Positions 43,984 through 54,638 of a stretch of 64,000 nucleotides of DNA are shown here, in pieces. The translations under genes were made by a program, and so were the position numbers. Origin of the DNA: JABDIP01 sp965227455. Lineage in GTDB: Bacteria; Pseudomonadota; Alphaproteobacteria; DSM-16000; Inquilinaceae. Within the stretch, counting starts at the first letter, position 1; each line of letters starts with the position of its first letter. Below the pieces are notes generated by a model that saw nothing but the letters and a program-made list of their open reading frames with translations, made no database searches and had not been told where the DNA came from. The stretch is taken from assembly GCA_965227455.1 (NCBI GenBank), contig OZ245752.1, forward strand, positions 5,146,001-5,210,000, given 5' to 3'.

Positions 43984-44190
43984 CGCCGTCCCTCTCGATC
44001 CTCGACGCGTCGAATACTAACAGAACTCGCGCCCGTTCGCATCTCCGCTGGCGGCATTCCGCGGAGCCGTCGCCGGGAAATCGGCGAAGTAGGGGTGCGA
44101 ACGCATTGCGGCTCCATAATCCGTTGCGGTGGGGACGCTTTCTGCTAAACCTACGCGCTGTTTGCCCATGGCGACCTGGGACTCTCGAAC

Positions 44191-45285
<1,095 letters not shown>

Positions 45286-45521
45286 CCCGGCGGGCCCGTA
45301 GGCCTCTGATTTTCCGCAATATCTGCGGCGTTCCTACCGCGTCGCGACCGCCGCTGCGCCGGCTTCGCCGGGCGTTCGAGCCGGCATCGGACGTGCCGGC
45401 GGATGTCCGGCTGCGACGGTTTGTCTATGGGATTGATTTGTCATAATCCGGCCGCTGGTCATATAGTTGTAACGACTGGACCGCCGTCCAGTGATCGACT
45501 GACCAACTGTTGGAGACTGGA

Positions 45522-45710
45522 ATGTCGGAAATAGAGCGGATGGATTCCTTGCGTGCCAGGCATTCGAGCCTGGATGAGCAACTCAAGATCGAAATCCAGC
45601 GTCCGCTCCCCAACGCCGAAGAGATATCCCGACTGAAACGAGAAAAACTTAGACTGAAAGACGAGATCTTCCGACTCTCCAGCCATTCGGCGGAAACCAG
45701 GGTCGGCTAG
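45522..45710 (+). CDS. DUF465 (YdcH-like) small protein, second copy
   Basis: This 62-residue protein has 'MDSLRARHSSLDEQLKIEIQRP' and 'AEEISRLKREKLRLKDEIFRL', the same helical hairpin as the DUF465 protein at 43780. TTGGAGACTGG precedes the ATG at 45522. A strong terminator follows nine bases after the stop, so it forms its own transcript or ends that of pfkA, 236 bases upstream. Confidence 0.8.
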   Translation: MSEIERMDSLRARHSSLDEQLKIEIQRPLPNAEEISRLKREKLRLKDEIFRLSSHSAETRVG

Positions 45711-45718
45711 AACGCCGC

Positions 45719-45749
45719 AAGCGGCGGACAGCGACGTCCGCCGCTTTTT
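45719..45749 (+). terminator. Rho-independent terminator
   Basis: AAGCGGCGGAC (45719-45729) pairs with GTCCGCCGCTT (45736-45746) around a six-base loop, and the stem runs into TTTTT. It ends the DUF465 transcript. Confidence 0.85.
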
Positions 45750-45840
45750 GCTGAACGCCACTGCAAGGCGCCGGTACCTCTGCAAATCCGGCAGGGGGCG
45801 CGGGTGGTTTTGTGAATCGCCGCGGCCTGCGGAGCACCGC

Positions 45841-46482
45841 CTAGAGCGGCTCGGATTCCGATTCCACCGATAGAGACGCAAAATCCGGCATTGCCGGTTC
45901 CCCGGTTTCGCCGCCATCCGCGGCCGCATCGTCTTCGACCGGAGCCGGCTTGGCGGATTTCGCGGATTTGCGCACCTTCGACAGCGCCTCCTCCAGTTCC
46001 TTCTGGGTGCACAATCCCAGCAGCACCGGATGCTGCGGCTTGATGTTCGCCGAGTTCCAGTGAGTCCGCTCGCGCACAGCGTTGATGGTCGGCTTGGTGG
46101 TGCCGATCATGCGCGAGATGGCGGCGTCGCTCAGCTCCGGATGGGATTTCAGCAGCCAGGCGATGGCATCCGGCTTGTCGCCGCGCTTGGTCACCGGGGT
46201 ATAGCGCGGACCCTTGGACCGCTGGGTCGGCGCCGGCAGGTCGGATTCCGCCATTTTCAGCTTGGCGGACGGATCGGCGGAGCAGCGGTCGATTTCCGCC
46301 TGGGTCAGCTGGCCGTTGGCGATGGGGTCCAGGCCGACCATGCCGATCGCAACCTCCTGGTCGGCGATGGCATTGACCTCCAGCTCGTGCAGGCCGCAGA
46401 ACTCGGCGATCTGCTGAAAGGTCAGCGCGGTGTTCTCGACCAGCCACACGGCGGTTGCCTTGGGCATCAACAACTGGGCCAT
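45841..46482 (-). CDS. trcR: Cell cycle transcriptional regulator TrcR (DUF1013)
   Basis: This 213-residue protein begins 'LLMPKATAVWLVENTALTFQQIAEFCGLHELEV', the highly conserved DUF1013 opening. It continues with 'GPRYTPVTKRGDKPDAIAWLLKSHPELSDAAISRMIGTTKPTI', which contains a helix-turn-helix-like part. The tail is acidic and low-complexity. DUF1013 proteins of alphaproteobacteria are annotated as the cell-cycle regulator TrcR. GAAGGAGG precedes the ATG. Confidence 0.88.
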   Translation of the reverse strand: MAQLLMPKATAVWLVENTALTFQQIAEFCGLHELEVNAIADQEVAIGMVGLDPIANGQLTQAEIDRCSADPSAKLKMAESDLPAPTQRSKGPRYTPVTKRGDKPDAIAWLLKSHPELSDAAISRMIGTTKPTINAVRERTHWNSANIKPQHPVLLGLCTQKELEEALSKVRKSAKSAKPAPVEDDAAADGGETGEPAMPDFASLSVESESEPL

Positions 46483-46643
46483 CTATCCTCCTTCACCGGC
46501 CATCCGGCACGGTGGCAATAGGCTATCGCTGCGCACCCGGGTCCGGGCGCGGCGCCAAGTGGCGTCTCTCCGCTAAGTCGCTGGATACCGGCAATATAGG
46601 GTTTTGCAACGGCGAAGCAACGCCGCTTTTCCGGGGAGGTTCG

Positions 46644-47657
46644 TCAGCTGCCTGCCAGCAGCACGATCTTCCCGATATGGGCGCCCTCATCCAGCATGGT
46701 GTGCGCCGCCGCCGCCTCTGCCAGCGGGAAGGTGGCATGCATCACCGGTTTGACGGCGCCGGAATCCAACAGCGGCCAGACCTTGTCGCGCAGGGATCGG
46801 GCGATGGCGGCCTTGTCGGCCGGAGAGCGGGGCCTGAGCGTCGATCCGGTCAGGGTCAGCCGCTTCACCATCATCACCTGGATGTTGAACGTCGCCTGGG
46901 CACCGCCCAGAACGGCGATGCTGACATGCCGGCCGTCCACCGCCATCGCATCGATGTCGCGGGCCAGGTATTCGCCGCCGACCATGTCGAGCACCACATC
47001 CACACCGGTTCCGCCGGTCAGGTCGCGGACGATGGGACCGAAATCCTCTTCGCGGTAATTGATCGCGCGCTCCGCCCCCAGCGCCTCGCAGGCGGCGCAT
47101 TTTTCGGCGTTTCCGGCGGTGGTGAAGACCCGCGCGCCGAACGCCTTGGCAAGCTGGATGGCGGTGGTGCCGATGCCGCTGGACCCGCCATGGACCAGGA
47201 AGGACTCGCCCTCCTGCAGCCGCCCGCGGTCGAACACGTTGGTCCAGACGGTGAAATAGGTCTCCGGAAGGGCCGCGGCCTCGGTCAGGGACAGGCCCTT
47301 GGGTATCGGCAGGCAATGGGCGGCATAGGTGACGCAGTACTCGGCATAGCCGCCGCCCGGTGTCAGGGCGCAGACCTGGTCGCCGACCTTCCAGCCGGCA
47401 TCTTCCGCGCCTGGGCCGAGCGCAGCCACGGTTCCCGCGACCTCCAGACCGGGGAGCGGGCTTGCATCCGGCGGCGGCGCATAGGCCCCCTTGCGTTGCA
47501 GCACGTCCGGGCGGTTCACGCCGGCCGCCTCGACGGCGATCAGGAGCTGCCCTTCGCCCGGCTCCGGCAGCGGGACCGTCGCCGGCTGCAATACCTCTGG
47601 GCCGCCGGGCTCGACGATCTGGATGGCGGTCATGGAGGCGGGCAATCCCGTGCTCAT
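46644..47657 (-). CDS. NAD(P)H-quinone oxidoreductase (zeta-crystallin/PIG3 type MDR)
   Basis: This 337-residue zinc-free MDR protein has 'GVNRPDVLQRKGAYAPPPDASP', 'LPGLEVAGTV', the NADPH loop 'VHGGSSGIGTTAIQLAKAFGA' and 'MVGGEYLARDIDAMAVDGRHVSI'. It is of the PIG3/QOR type that reduces quinones by NADPH. GGAG lies eight bases before the ATG at 47657; the internal ATG at 47633 is possible. It is divergent from the DUF1192 gene. Confidence 0.86.
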   Translation of the reverse strand: MSTGLPASMTAIQIVEPGGPEVLQPATVPLPEPGEGQLLIAVEAAGVNRPDVLQRKGAYAPPPDASPLPGLEVAGTVAALGPGAEDAGWKVGDQVCALTPGGGYAEYCVTYAAHCLPIPKGLSLTEAAALPETYFTVWTNVFDRGRLQEGESFLVHGGSSGIGTTAIQLAKAFGARVFTTAGNAEKCAACEALGAERAINYREEDFGPIVRDLTGGTGVDVVLDMVGGEYLARDIDAMAVDGRHVSIAVLGGAQATFNIQVMMVKRLTLTGSTLRPRSPADKAAIARSLRDKVWPLLDSGAVKPVMHATFPLAEAAAAHTMLDEGAHIGKIVLLAGS

Positions 47658-47738
47658 CGGTGGTCTCCGCTTGGCGCACGCAGGGCTTGCAGGTGTAGCC
47701 GCCGGTCCGCAAAGTGGCAACAAAGATGGAGGACACCG

Positions 47739-47921
47739 ATGGATCTTGACGACCTGGAACCCCGGAACCGGCCGCCGCAAAAGAAGAACCTCGACGTCAT
47801 GTCCCTGGACGAGCTGGACGACTACATCGTGGAGCTGAAGGCGGAAATCGCCCGCGTCGAGCAGGAAATCTCAAAGAAGAAGGAGCACCGCGACAGCGCC
47901 GACGCGATCTTCAAATCCTAG
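47739..47921 (+). CDS. DUF1192 small protein
   Basis: This 60-residue protein carries the DUF1192 core 'DVMSLDELDDYIVELKAEIARVEQEISKKK', a single charged helix typical of alphaproteobacteria. ATGGAGGAC precedes the ATG. It converges on the DUF1465 gene. The role is unknown. Confidence 0.82.
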   Translation: MDLDDLEPRNRPPQKKNLDVMSLDELDDYIVELKAEIARVEQEISKKKEHRDSADAIFKS

Positions 47922-47946
47922 GTCCGGCGGATTGAGGGGCGGTCGG

Positions 47947-48351
47947 TCAGGCCGCCTCGCGCATCATCTCGTCGAGACGGCCGACCCGCTCGTACAGGCT
48001 CAGCGTGCGGTCGAGCAGGGTGCAGATCGCCGGCGGCAGGCGGTCGTCGTCGGCGAAGCGGTCCTCCAGGCAGACCAGCTGGCCGCCGACGGCATAATCC
48101 GCCAACGCCTCGACCGGTGAGATCTCGCCGATCTGGGCCGCCCGCTGGCCGAGCAACCAGGCCATGGATTGGGTCAGCCGGCAGGTGACGCGCATGGTCT
48201 CCTGGGTGGCGATCAGGCGGGTTTCCGGATCCAGCGGCTGCAGATCGGCGGTTTCCTGATAGGCGATGTAGTTGCGCGCCTCGACCAGCAGGGCCAGGGC
48301 CTCTTCATAGGTCTTGTCGAAGAAGGCCGACACGGCGACGACTTCACTCAT
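47947..48351 (-). CDS. DUF1465 family protein
   Basis: This 134-residue helical protein has 'FFDKTYEEALALLVEARNYIAYQE', 'METR..TQETMRVTCRLTQSMAWLLGQRAAQ'-like blocks, and the C-terminal 'LYERVGRLDEMMR'. These mark DUF1465, conserved in alphaproteobacteria and sometimes described as a regulator of cell division. It starts at 48351 after a purine-rich site (GGGGGGAGGC). It is divergent from hsp20. Confidence 0.82.
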   Translation of the reverse strand: MSEVVAVSAFFDKTYEEALALLVEARNYIAYQETADLQPLDPETRLIATQETMRVTCRLTQSMAWLLGQRAAQIGEISPVEALADYAVGGQLVCLEDRFADDDRLPPAICTLLDRTLSLYERVGRLDEMMREAA

Positions 48352-48480
48352 GATGTGCCTCCCCCCGTGTCGACTGCATGTCCATTTGCTGCCGCGAAAC
48401 CCGTGTTTCGCGGTCCCGACACACTGCATCGCGGGCGTTAAAATAAGGTGCACGCGCGCCCGGCGCCGATGGCCGGATGC

Positions 48481-48509
48481 CTTGAAAGACACATCGTCGC
48501 TTCCCAGAT
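48481..48509 (+). promoter_or_regulatory. Probable sigma-32 (RpoH) promoter of hsp20
   Basis: CTTGAAA (48481-48487) matches the sigma-32 -35 box. CCCAGAT (48503-48509), 15 bases later, fits the CCCCATNT -10 box with one or two changes. It lies ~100 bases before the hsp20 start, which leaves room for a thermometer leader. Confidence 0.6.
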
Positions 48510-48518
48510 TCAATGCGT

Positions 48519-48611
48519 GGCCGGATGCCTCCAAGGGTCCGGCCCTTAACCCGAAATGGCGTGGCCAAAGCGGCGCGCCGCAACTCTGGTATCGCTCAAA
48601 GGAGGATATCC
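48519..48611 (+). ncRNA. ROSE-type RNA thermometer in hsp20 leader
   Basis: The 3' hairpin 48588-48610 masks the Shine-Dalgarno: GGTA-TCGCT-C pairs with G-AGGA-TATC, with G48594 bulged and an AAAG loop. UCGCU (UYGCU) against AGGA with one bulged G is the diagnostic ROSE feature. An upstream stem GGCCGGA/TCCGGCC (48519-48525 with 48538-48544) and a GCGGC/GCCGC stem (48570-48581) complete a three-hairpin leader. Warming would melt the weak last hairpin and free the ribosome site. Confidence 0.8.
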
Positions 48612-49070
48612 ATGACCGGTTTTGACCTGTCTCCCCTGTTCCGTTCCACCGTTGGCTTCGACCGCCTGTCGCGGGCGCTGGACACTGCGTTCCAGTCCGA
48701 CGCGCGGGTCCAGGGCTACCCGCCCTACAACATCGAGAAGACCGGTGAGAACGACTACCGCATCACCATGGCCGTCGCCGGCTTCGGCGAGGACGACATC
48801 GAGGTCACCCAGGCCGAGAACACGCTCGTCGTGCGCGGCAAGGTCGAAAAAGAGGAAGAGCAGGGCCGCGTCCTGCATCGCGGCATTGCCGCGCGCAGCT
48901 TTGAGCGGCGCTTCCAGCTTGCCGACTATATCGAGGTCCGCGAAGCCAATCTGGTGAACGGGATGCTGCATATCAGCTTGGTGCGCGAGGTTCCCGAGGC
49001 CATGAAGCCGCGGACCATCGCCATCGGCAGTGCCGCCCCGGCGCAGATCGAGTCGCGCAAGGCCGCGTAA
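48612..49070 (+). CDS. Hsp20 small heat-shock protein (IbpA-like)
   Basis: This 152-residue alpha-crystallin-type chaperone has 'GYPPYNIEKTGENDYRITMAVAGFGEDDIEV' leading into the ACD. 'LVVRGKVE', 'GIAARSFERRFQLADYIEV' and 'LVNGMLHISLVREVPEAMKPRTI' with the C-terminal I-x-I-like 'TIAI' complete it. It binds unfolding proteins at high temperature. Expression is probably controlled twice, by a sigma-32-like promoter and by a ROSE thermometer covering its AAAGGAGGA site. Confidence 0.93.
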   Translation: MTGFDLSPLFRSTVGFDRLSRALDTAFQSDARVQGYPPYNIEKTGENDYRITMAVAGFGEDDIEVTQAENTLVVRGKVEKEEEQGRVLHRGIAARSFERRFQLADYIEVREANLVNGMLHISLVREVPEAMKPRTIAIGSAAPAQIESRKAA

Positions 49071-49233
49071 ATCCGAACCATCTTATTGCGGTAAAGACAG
49101 GAGGCGGCGCTCCGGTTCGGCGCGCCGTTTTCCGCCGCATATGCGAAGAGACGGCCTCGCAACGGAAGTAAGAATCTGATCCTAACGCGAAGTCTGAAAA
49201 GTTACGCCACTAATTGGCGATCATATAGGCAAG

Positions 49234-49266
49234 AAAAAAGGGGCGCCTGCGGCTGGCCCCTTTTTT
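49234..49266. terminator. Bidirectional rho-independent terminator
   Basis: AAAAAAGGGGC (49234-49244) and GCCCCTTTTTT (49256-49266) pair around an 11-base loop. T-runs exist on both strands, so it can stop hsp20 transcription rightward and anything leftward. Confidence 0.85.
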
Positions 49267-49778
49267 GAATTCTTGTTTTTGCCTCACCTGCTCAACCCGA
49301 GCAAGGGCTGCACACTATGGTTACATTTTTGCGACGTCAAGCCGAATTTGTGGTTAACCCACGGAGTTGCCAGGGATTTTGCGCAAAAAAAAGAGCCGCC
49401 CAAAGGGACGGCTCAGGTTCAACAGGGAGGCATCAACAAGAATCGGATCAATCAGAGACGGTACAACCGCCTAATCCGATAATGGTCAGCGTAGAGGCCA
49501 TCCATTAAGGATTGGTTAACAGCCAAACTCTATTCCCGGCGGCCGATATCACGAACTCGTCACGCCCAGTAGCTCGCCGTTTATCCAGGATTCTCTAAGG
49601 AAATTTGGCCCGCGGGAACGTCCATTGCGGGCCCGTATGCCCGATGAACCGTTAGGATTCTCGGCGACGAAAAATACGAAAGGTAAGAAATTTCCTGAAC
49701 CGATCCGGCAAGCTTCGCGCCAGATCATGTCACGGACACCAGGTCGACGCGGTCCGGCGGCGGACCGGCCGGAGCGAT
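49267..49778. other. AT-richer intergenic region without a supported gene
   Basis: Together with the terminator and hsp20 tail this is a ~0.7-kb gap. Its composition is clearly lower in G+C than the flanks. A minus-strand terminator sits at 49385-49414 and a GCCCGC/GCGGGC hairpin at about 49609-49633. Small open frames (for example 49273-49482) have no Shine-Dalgarno and no family look. A small RNA is possible but unsupported. Confidence 0.4.
49385..49414 (-). terminator. Rho-independent terminator (leftward)
   Basis: On the minus strand GAGCCG...CGGCTC (49393-49414; inner CCC/GGG also pair) is followed by eight T. It stops leftward transcripts, most simply that of the gene at 49779, about 365 bases downstream of its stop, or a small RNA. 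Confidence 0.75.
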
Positions 49779-50489
49779 TCAGCGGGCTCCCGCCATGATG
49801 TCCTCCTCCTTGAGGAATCCGGCCTTCTTGGTCCTGAAGATGACCTCGCCGTTGCGATAGACGACGCGGGTGCCATGCCGGTAGTCCTGTTCGCTGTTCT
49901 TGGTCGCCTTGCCCTTGATGTTGGGATTGGATTTGGTGACGTGGCCGATGACGTAGGAACCGGTCTTGCCGGCACTGTGCAGCAGCTTGGACACCACCTC
50001 CGCGATGTTGTCGGCGACAACGGAAAACCCATCCTCGCCGGCAATGCTGCATCCATGGAACTGCACCCGGGCATTGCTGGCAAAGCGCGAGTAGTCGATG
50101 TCCGAGAACAGCTGCGACCGCGCGCCAAACGCATTCAGCTGGTCGCTGAAATACCCGCCGATATTGACACCCAGCTTGATCATCGTGCTGGTGGCGAAAC
50201 CGCAATTGCGGTCGTCCTCGACAGAGAAGTTCAGCGTGTAGGGCGTGCCGTGGCTGAGGATGTCCAGCGACTGGATCGAGCTCTCCTTCTGGGCGCCGAT
50301 CTTCTTCACGATCGTGTCGGCGCAGTCGATCTTGATGAATTCGCCGGTCGCCGCGAAATTCTTGTAGTCCTTCTGGACGTTCTTGCCGGCGTGATAGAAG
50401 GCCCAGTTGTGGGCCTTGCCGGCCGGCCGTTCCGTGCCGTCATTGTTAATTTCGCGGGTTCCGCCATAGAAGATGAGACGCTTCGCCAT
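49779..50489 (-). CDS. Unknown protein with caspase/DUF4347-like His-Gly / Gly-Cys motifs
   Basis: I do not recognise this 236-residue protein. It has no signal peptide or membrane helix. 'SLDILSHGTPYTLNF' (His80-Gly81, after a hydrophobic strand) and 'ARVQFHGCSIAGEDGFSVV' (His145-Gly146-Cys147, after another strand) recall the catalytic His and Cys blocks of clan CD peptidase-like domains and of DUF4347. The N-terminus 'RLIFYGGTREINNDG' begins with a strand. Lys/Asn/Asp content is higher and G+C lower than in neighbouring genes, suggesting transfer. AGGGCACC-type spacing before the ATG is weak. A peptidase-like role is only a hypothesis. Confidence 0.7.
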   Translation of the reverse strand: MAKRLIFYGGTREINNDGTERPAGKAHNWAFYHAGKNVQKDYKNFAATGEFIKIDCADTIVKKIGAQKESSIQSLDILSHGTPYTLNFSVEDDRNCGFATSTMIKLGVNIGGYFSDQLNAFGARSQLFSDIDYSRFASNARVQFHGCSIAGEDGFSVVADNIAEVVSKLLHSAGKTGSYVIGHVTKSNPNIKGKATKNSEQDYRHGTRVVYRNGEVIFRTKKAGFLKEEDIMAGAR

Positions 50490-50633
50490 GGTGCCCTCGC
50501 ATGCGAATTGATCAATGAAAACAAATCGCTGGCCGGCGTTTGCCGAACGCCGGACGATGCCCGGGGCTATGATGGATCAGGATCGGCCGCCGGGGTGTGA
50601 CGAAGCTCACACCCCAGGGGAAAGGGCTCCACG

Positions 50634-52526
<1,893 letters not shown>

Positions 52527-52687
52527 GGCGCAAACCGCTCCCTCATCAGCCTCATGTCCGGTCTTGGCGATGCCGGATCGATGGAAGTGTGCGTCAGGCG
52601 GATGCCGAGCGCAAACCCGCTGGCCCGACCGCCCGGTCGTGGTCAGCGCGGGGATTAGAAGATAGGATCGCCGCGAAGGGAAATGCG

Positions 52688-53329
52688 ATGAATCAACAGC
52701 TCATCTACTTCGCCGATCCGATGTGCTCCTGGTGCTGGGGCTTCTCCCCGGCGATGGAGGCGGTCACGGCACGGTTCGGCGACCAACTGCCGGTCCGGCT
52801 GATCCTGGGCGGCCTCAGGCCCGGCACGACGGATGCCATGGACGAGGCCATGAAAAGCTCGATTCGGGAGCATTGGCAGCATGTGCACGAAGCCAGCGGC
52901 CAGCCCTTCGACTTCGCCTTCTTCGACCGCGAGGGTTTCGTCTACGACACCGAGCCGGCGTGTCGGGCGGTGGTCGCGGCCCGCAGGATCGACCCGGCCA
53001 AGGCGATGCCGATGCTGAAGCGGACCCATCGAGCCTTCTATGCCGAGAACGCGGACGTGACGGACCGCGCGGTGCTGTGCGGCCTGGCCGAAGAGGTCGG
53101 CCTCGACCGGGCGGAGTTCGAGGCGGTCTACGACGCCGATGAGACCCTGGAGGAGACCCGCAAGGATTTCGCCATTTCCTACCATTCCGGCGTCACCGGA
53201 TTTCCGACGCTGATCGTCGGCTCCGACAAGGATGGCTATGCAGCGGTCAGCCGGGGTTTCCAGCCGGGCGAGCGCATCGAGGCACTGATCGCCGGCTGGC
53301 TGGCCGAGCGCGGATCGGTCGCCGTCTAA
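52688..53329 (+). CDS. DsbA-family thioredoxin-like oxidoreductase
   Basis: This 213-residue cytoplasmic protein has an N-terminal thioredoxin strand and the active site CSWC ('FADPMCSWCWGFSP'). An inserted helical domain follows, then 'HSGVTGFPTLIV' with the cis-proline. It belongs to the DsbA/FrnE-like group of soluble proteins without signal peptide. A thiol-disulfide or glutathione-dependent isomerase role is likely. GAAGGGAAATGCG precedes the ATG at 52688. Confidence 0.85.
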   Translation: MNQQLIYFADPMCSWCWGFSPAMEAVTARFGDQLPVRLILGGLRPGTTDAMDEAMKSSIREHWQHVHEASGQPFDFAFFDREGFVYDTEPACRAVVAARRIDPAKAMPMLKRTHRAFYAENADVTDRAVLCGLAEEVGLDRAEFEAVYDADETLEETRKDFAISYHSGVTGFPTLIVGSDKDGYAAVSRGFQPGERIEALIAGWLAERGSVAV

Positions 53330-54006
53330 GGGCGGTAGTGGCTGAGGAAGACCGCGACCGCCTCGCGGATCGAATCGTCGATGGCTAGCAACGACAGGTC
53401 TTCCGATGGCGGGCCGGGTATCGGCGCGTCCACTCCGTACAGCACACGGAACCGCCGGGCACCGGAGGTGATGTCCAGCAGCTGGACGGCCGCTTGCGCG
53501 CTATCGTGGACGGTTAGGATGCCGGCCCGCGTGCGATCCTCCAGATACTCCGCGAGTTGACGTTCGGCCGCCGTCATGGCGGTTCGGTAGAGCCGCGATG
53601 CCAGCTCCGGGAAGCGGCCGATCTCGCCGATGATCATGCGCTGCAGCCCGACCGAGTCGGTCCAGGTCGTCAATTCGCAGAAGCGCGCGGCATAGGATTT
53701 CAGCGCCTCGGCCACGTCGTCGGAGTAGTGGTCCGGCGGCGGCAGCTTCTCCAGGAAGCGCTGGCTGACGAATTCGACGATGCCGACGAACAGCTCTTCC
53801 TTGTTCTTGAAGTGGTTGTAGATCGTGCGCTTGGTGGTGCTGGCCCTCAGCGCAATACCGTCCATGGTCGCCTGGGCAAAGCCGCGCTCCATGAACTCGT
53901 ATTTGGCCGCCATGACGATGGCCTGACGCTTCGGCAGGCCGCTCAGATCCACGGCGAGGCCGGCCTCCGAGGCGATCGTTTCGGGGGATGTCTGTCCTGA
54001 ATCCAT
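53326..54006 (-). CDS. TetR-family transcriptional regulator
   Basis: This 226-residue TetR regulator has a helix-turn-helix at residues ~28-72 ('KRQAIVMAAKYEFMERGFAQATMDGIALRASTTKRTIYNHFKNKEELFV' pattern). Its C-terminal ligand domain is of the TetR_C_7-like (AefR) type. The start is uncertain between 54006 and 54045, both with poor ribosome sites; I use 54006. It is divergent from the iorAB-like genes, with a strong operator between. It ends four bases inside the DsbA-like stop region, in convergent orientation. Confidence 0.85.
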   Translation of the reverse strand: MDSGQTSPETIASEAGLAVDLSGLPKRQAIVMAAKYEFMERGFAQATMDGIALRASTTKRTIYNHFKNKEELFVGIVEFVSQRFLEKLPPPDHYSDDVAEALKSYAARFCELTTWTDSVGLQRMIIGEIGRFPELASRLYRTAMTAAERQLAEYLEDRTRAGILTVHDSAQAAVQLLDITSGARRFRVLYGVDAPIPGPPSEDLSLLAIDDSIREAVAVFLSHYRP

Positions 54007-54062
54007 GGCGTGCGGACTGTAGTCGGTTCCCTCTGCCGGATGCAAAACCGTCGTTGACGATG

Positions 54063-54087
54063 AGTATACTATACCGTATAGTATACT
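54063..54087. promoter_or_regulatory. TetR operator (12-bp perfect arms)
   Basis: AGTATACTATAC (54063-54074) and GTATAGTATACT (54076-54087) are perfect complements about one central base. It lies between the TetR gene and the iorA-like gene and is highly AT-rich in GC-rich surroundings. A site of this size suits one or two TetR dimers and should repress both genes. Confidence 0.85.
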
Positions 54088-54176
54088 TCATGACAAGGCA
54101 GCGTCGGCGTTAAGGTCGACTCGTCCTGTCCCGCCATCCATTGCCGCCGACACCCTCCAGCGAAGGAGATCGCAGC

Positions 54177-54638
54177 GTGATCACCCTCTCCGTCAACGGC
54201 GAAGATCGCCGGCTCGACGTCGATCCCGACATGCCCCTGTTATGGGCGGTCCGCGACAGCCTGGGATTGACCGGCACCAAATTCGGCTGCGGCGTCGGCC
54301 TGTGCGGCGCCTGCACCGTGCTGGTGGACGGGGTCGCGACACGCACCTGCGTCACCCCGATCAGCGCTGTCGACGGGGCCGCGATCACCACCATCGAAGG
54401 GGTGGCCGCGGATGGCGAGTTGTCGCCGGTACAACAGGCCTGGATCGACGAGCAGGTGCCGCAATGCGGCTATTGCCAGTCCGGCATGATCCTGGCGACC
54501 ACGGCGCTGCTGGCGGAGAATCCGCAGCCCAGCGACCAGGATATCGACGACGCCATAACCAATATCTGCCGCTGCGGCACCTATCCCCGGATCCGGCGCG
54601 CCATCCACCGTGCCGCCGATGAACTGGGAGACGCATGA
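54177..54638 (+). CDS. iorA: Isoquinoline 1-oxidoreductase alpha-like [2Fe-2S] subunit
   Basis: This 153-residue small subunit of a molybdenum hydroxylase has a plant-type ferredoxin cluster 'KFGCGVGLCGACTVLVDG...RTC' and a second cluster 'CGYCQSGMIL...NICRCGTYPRIRRAI'. AAGGAGAT lies seven bases before the GTG at 54177. It forms the electron-transfer half with the large subunit, whose ATG overlaps its stop by four bases. Electrons from aldehyde or N-heterocycle oxidation pass through it to an acceptor such as cytochrome c. Confidence 0.88.
   Translation: MITLSVNGEDRRLDVDPDMPLLWAVRDSLGLTGTKFGCGVGLCGACTVLVDGVATRTCVTPISAVDGAAITTIEGVAADGELSPVQQAWIDEQVPQCGYCQSGMILATTALLAENPQPSDQDIDDAITNICRCGTYPRIRRAIHRAADELGDA

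Noticed and set aside
48392..48413. CCGCGAAAC-N4-GTTTCGCGG hairpin as part of the ROSE leader
   Set aside because: It lies upstream of the proposed sigma-32 promoter, so it would not be in the transcript; it may belong to the DUF1465 leader or be a separate element.
49273..49482. Open frame of 69 codons in the AT-rich gap
   Set aside because: It begins within terminator sequence, has no Shine-Dalgarno, and its end crosses a second terminator hairpin.
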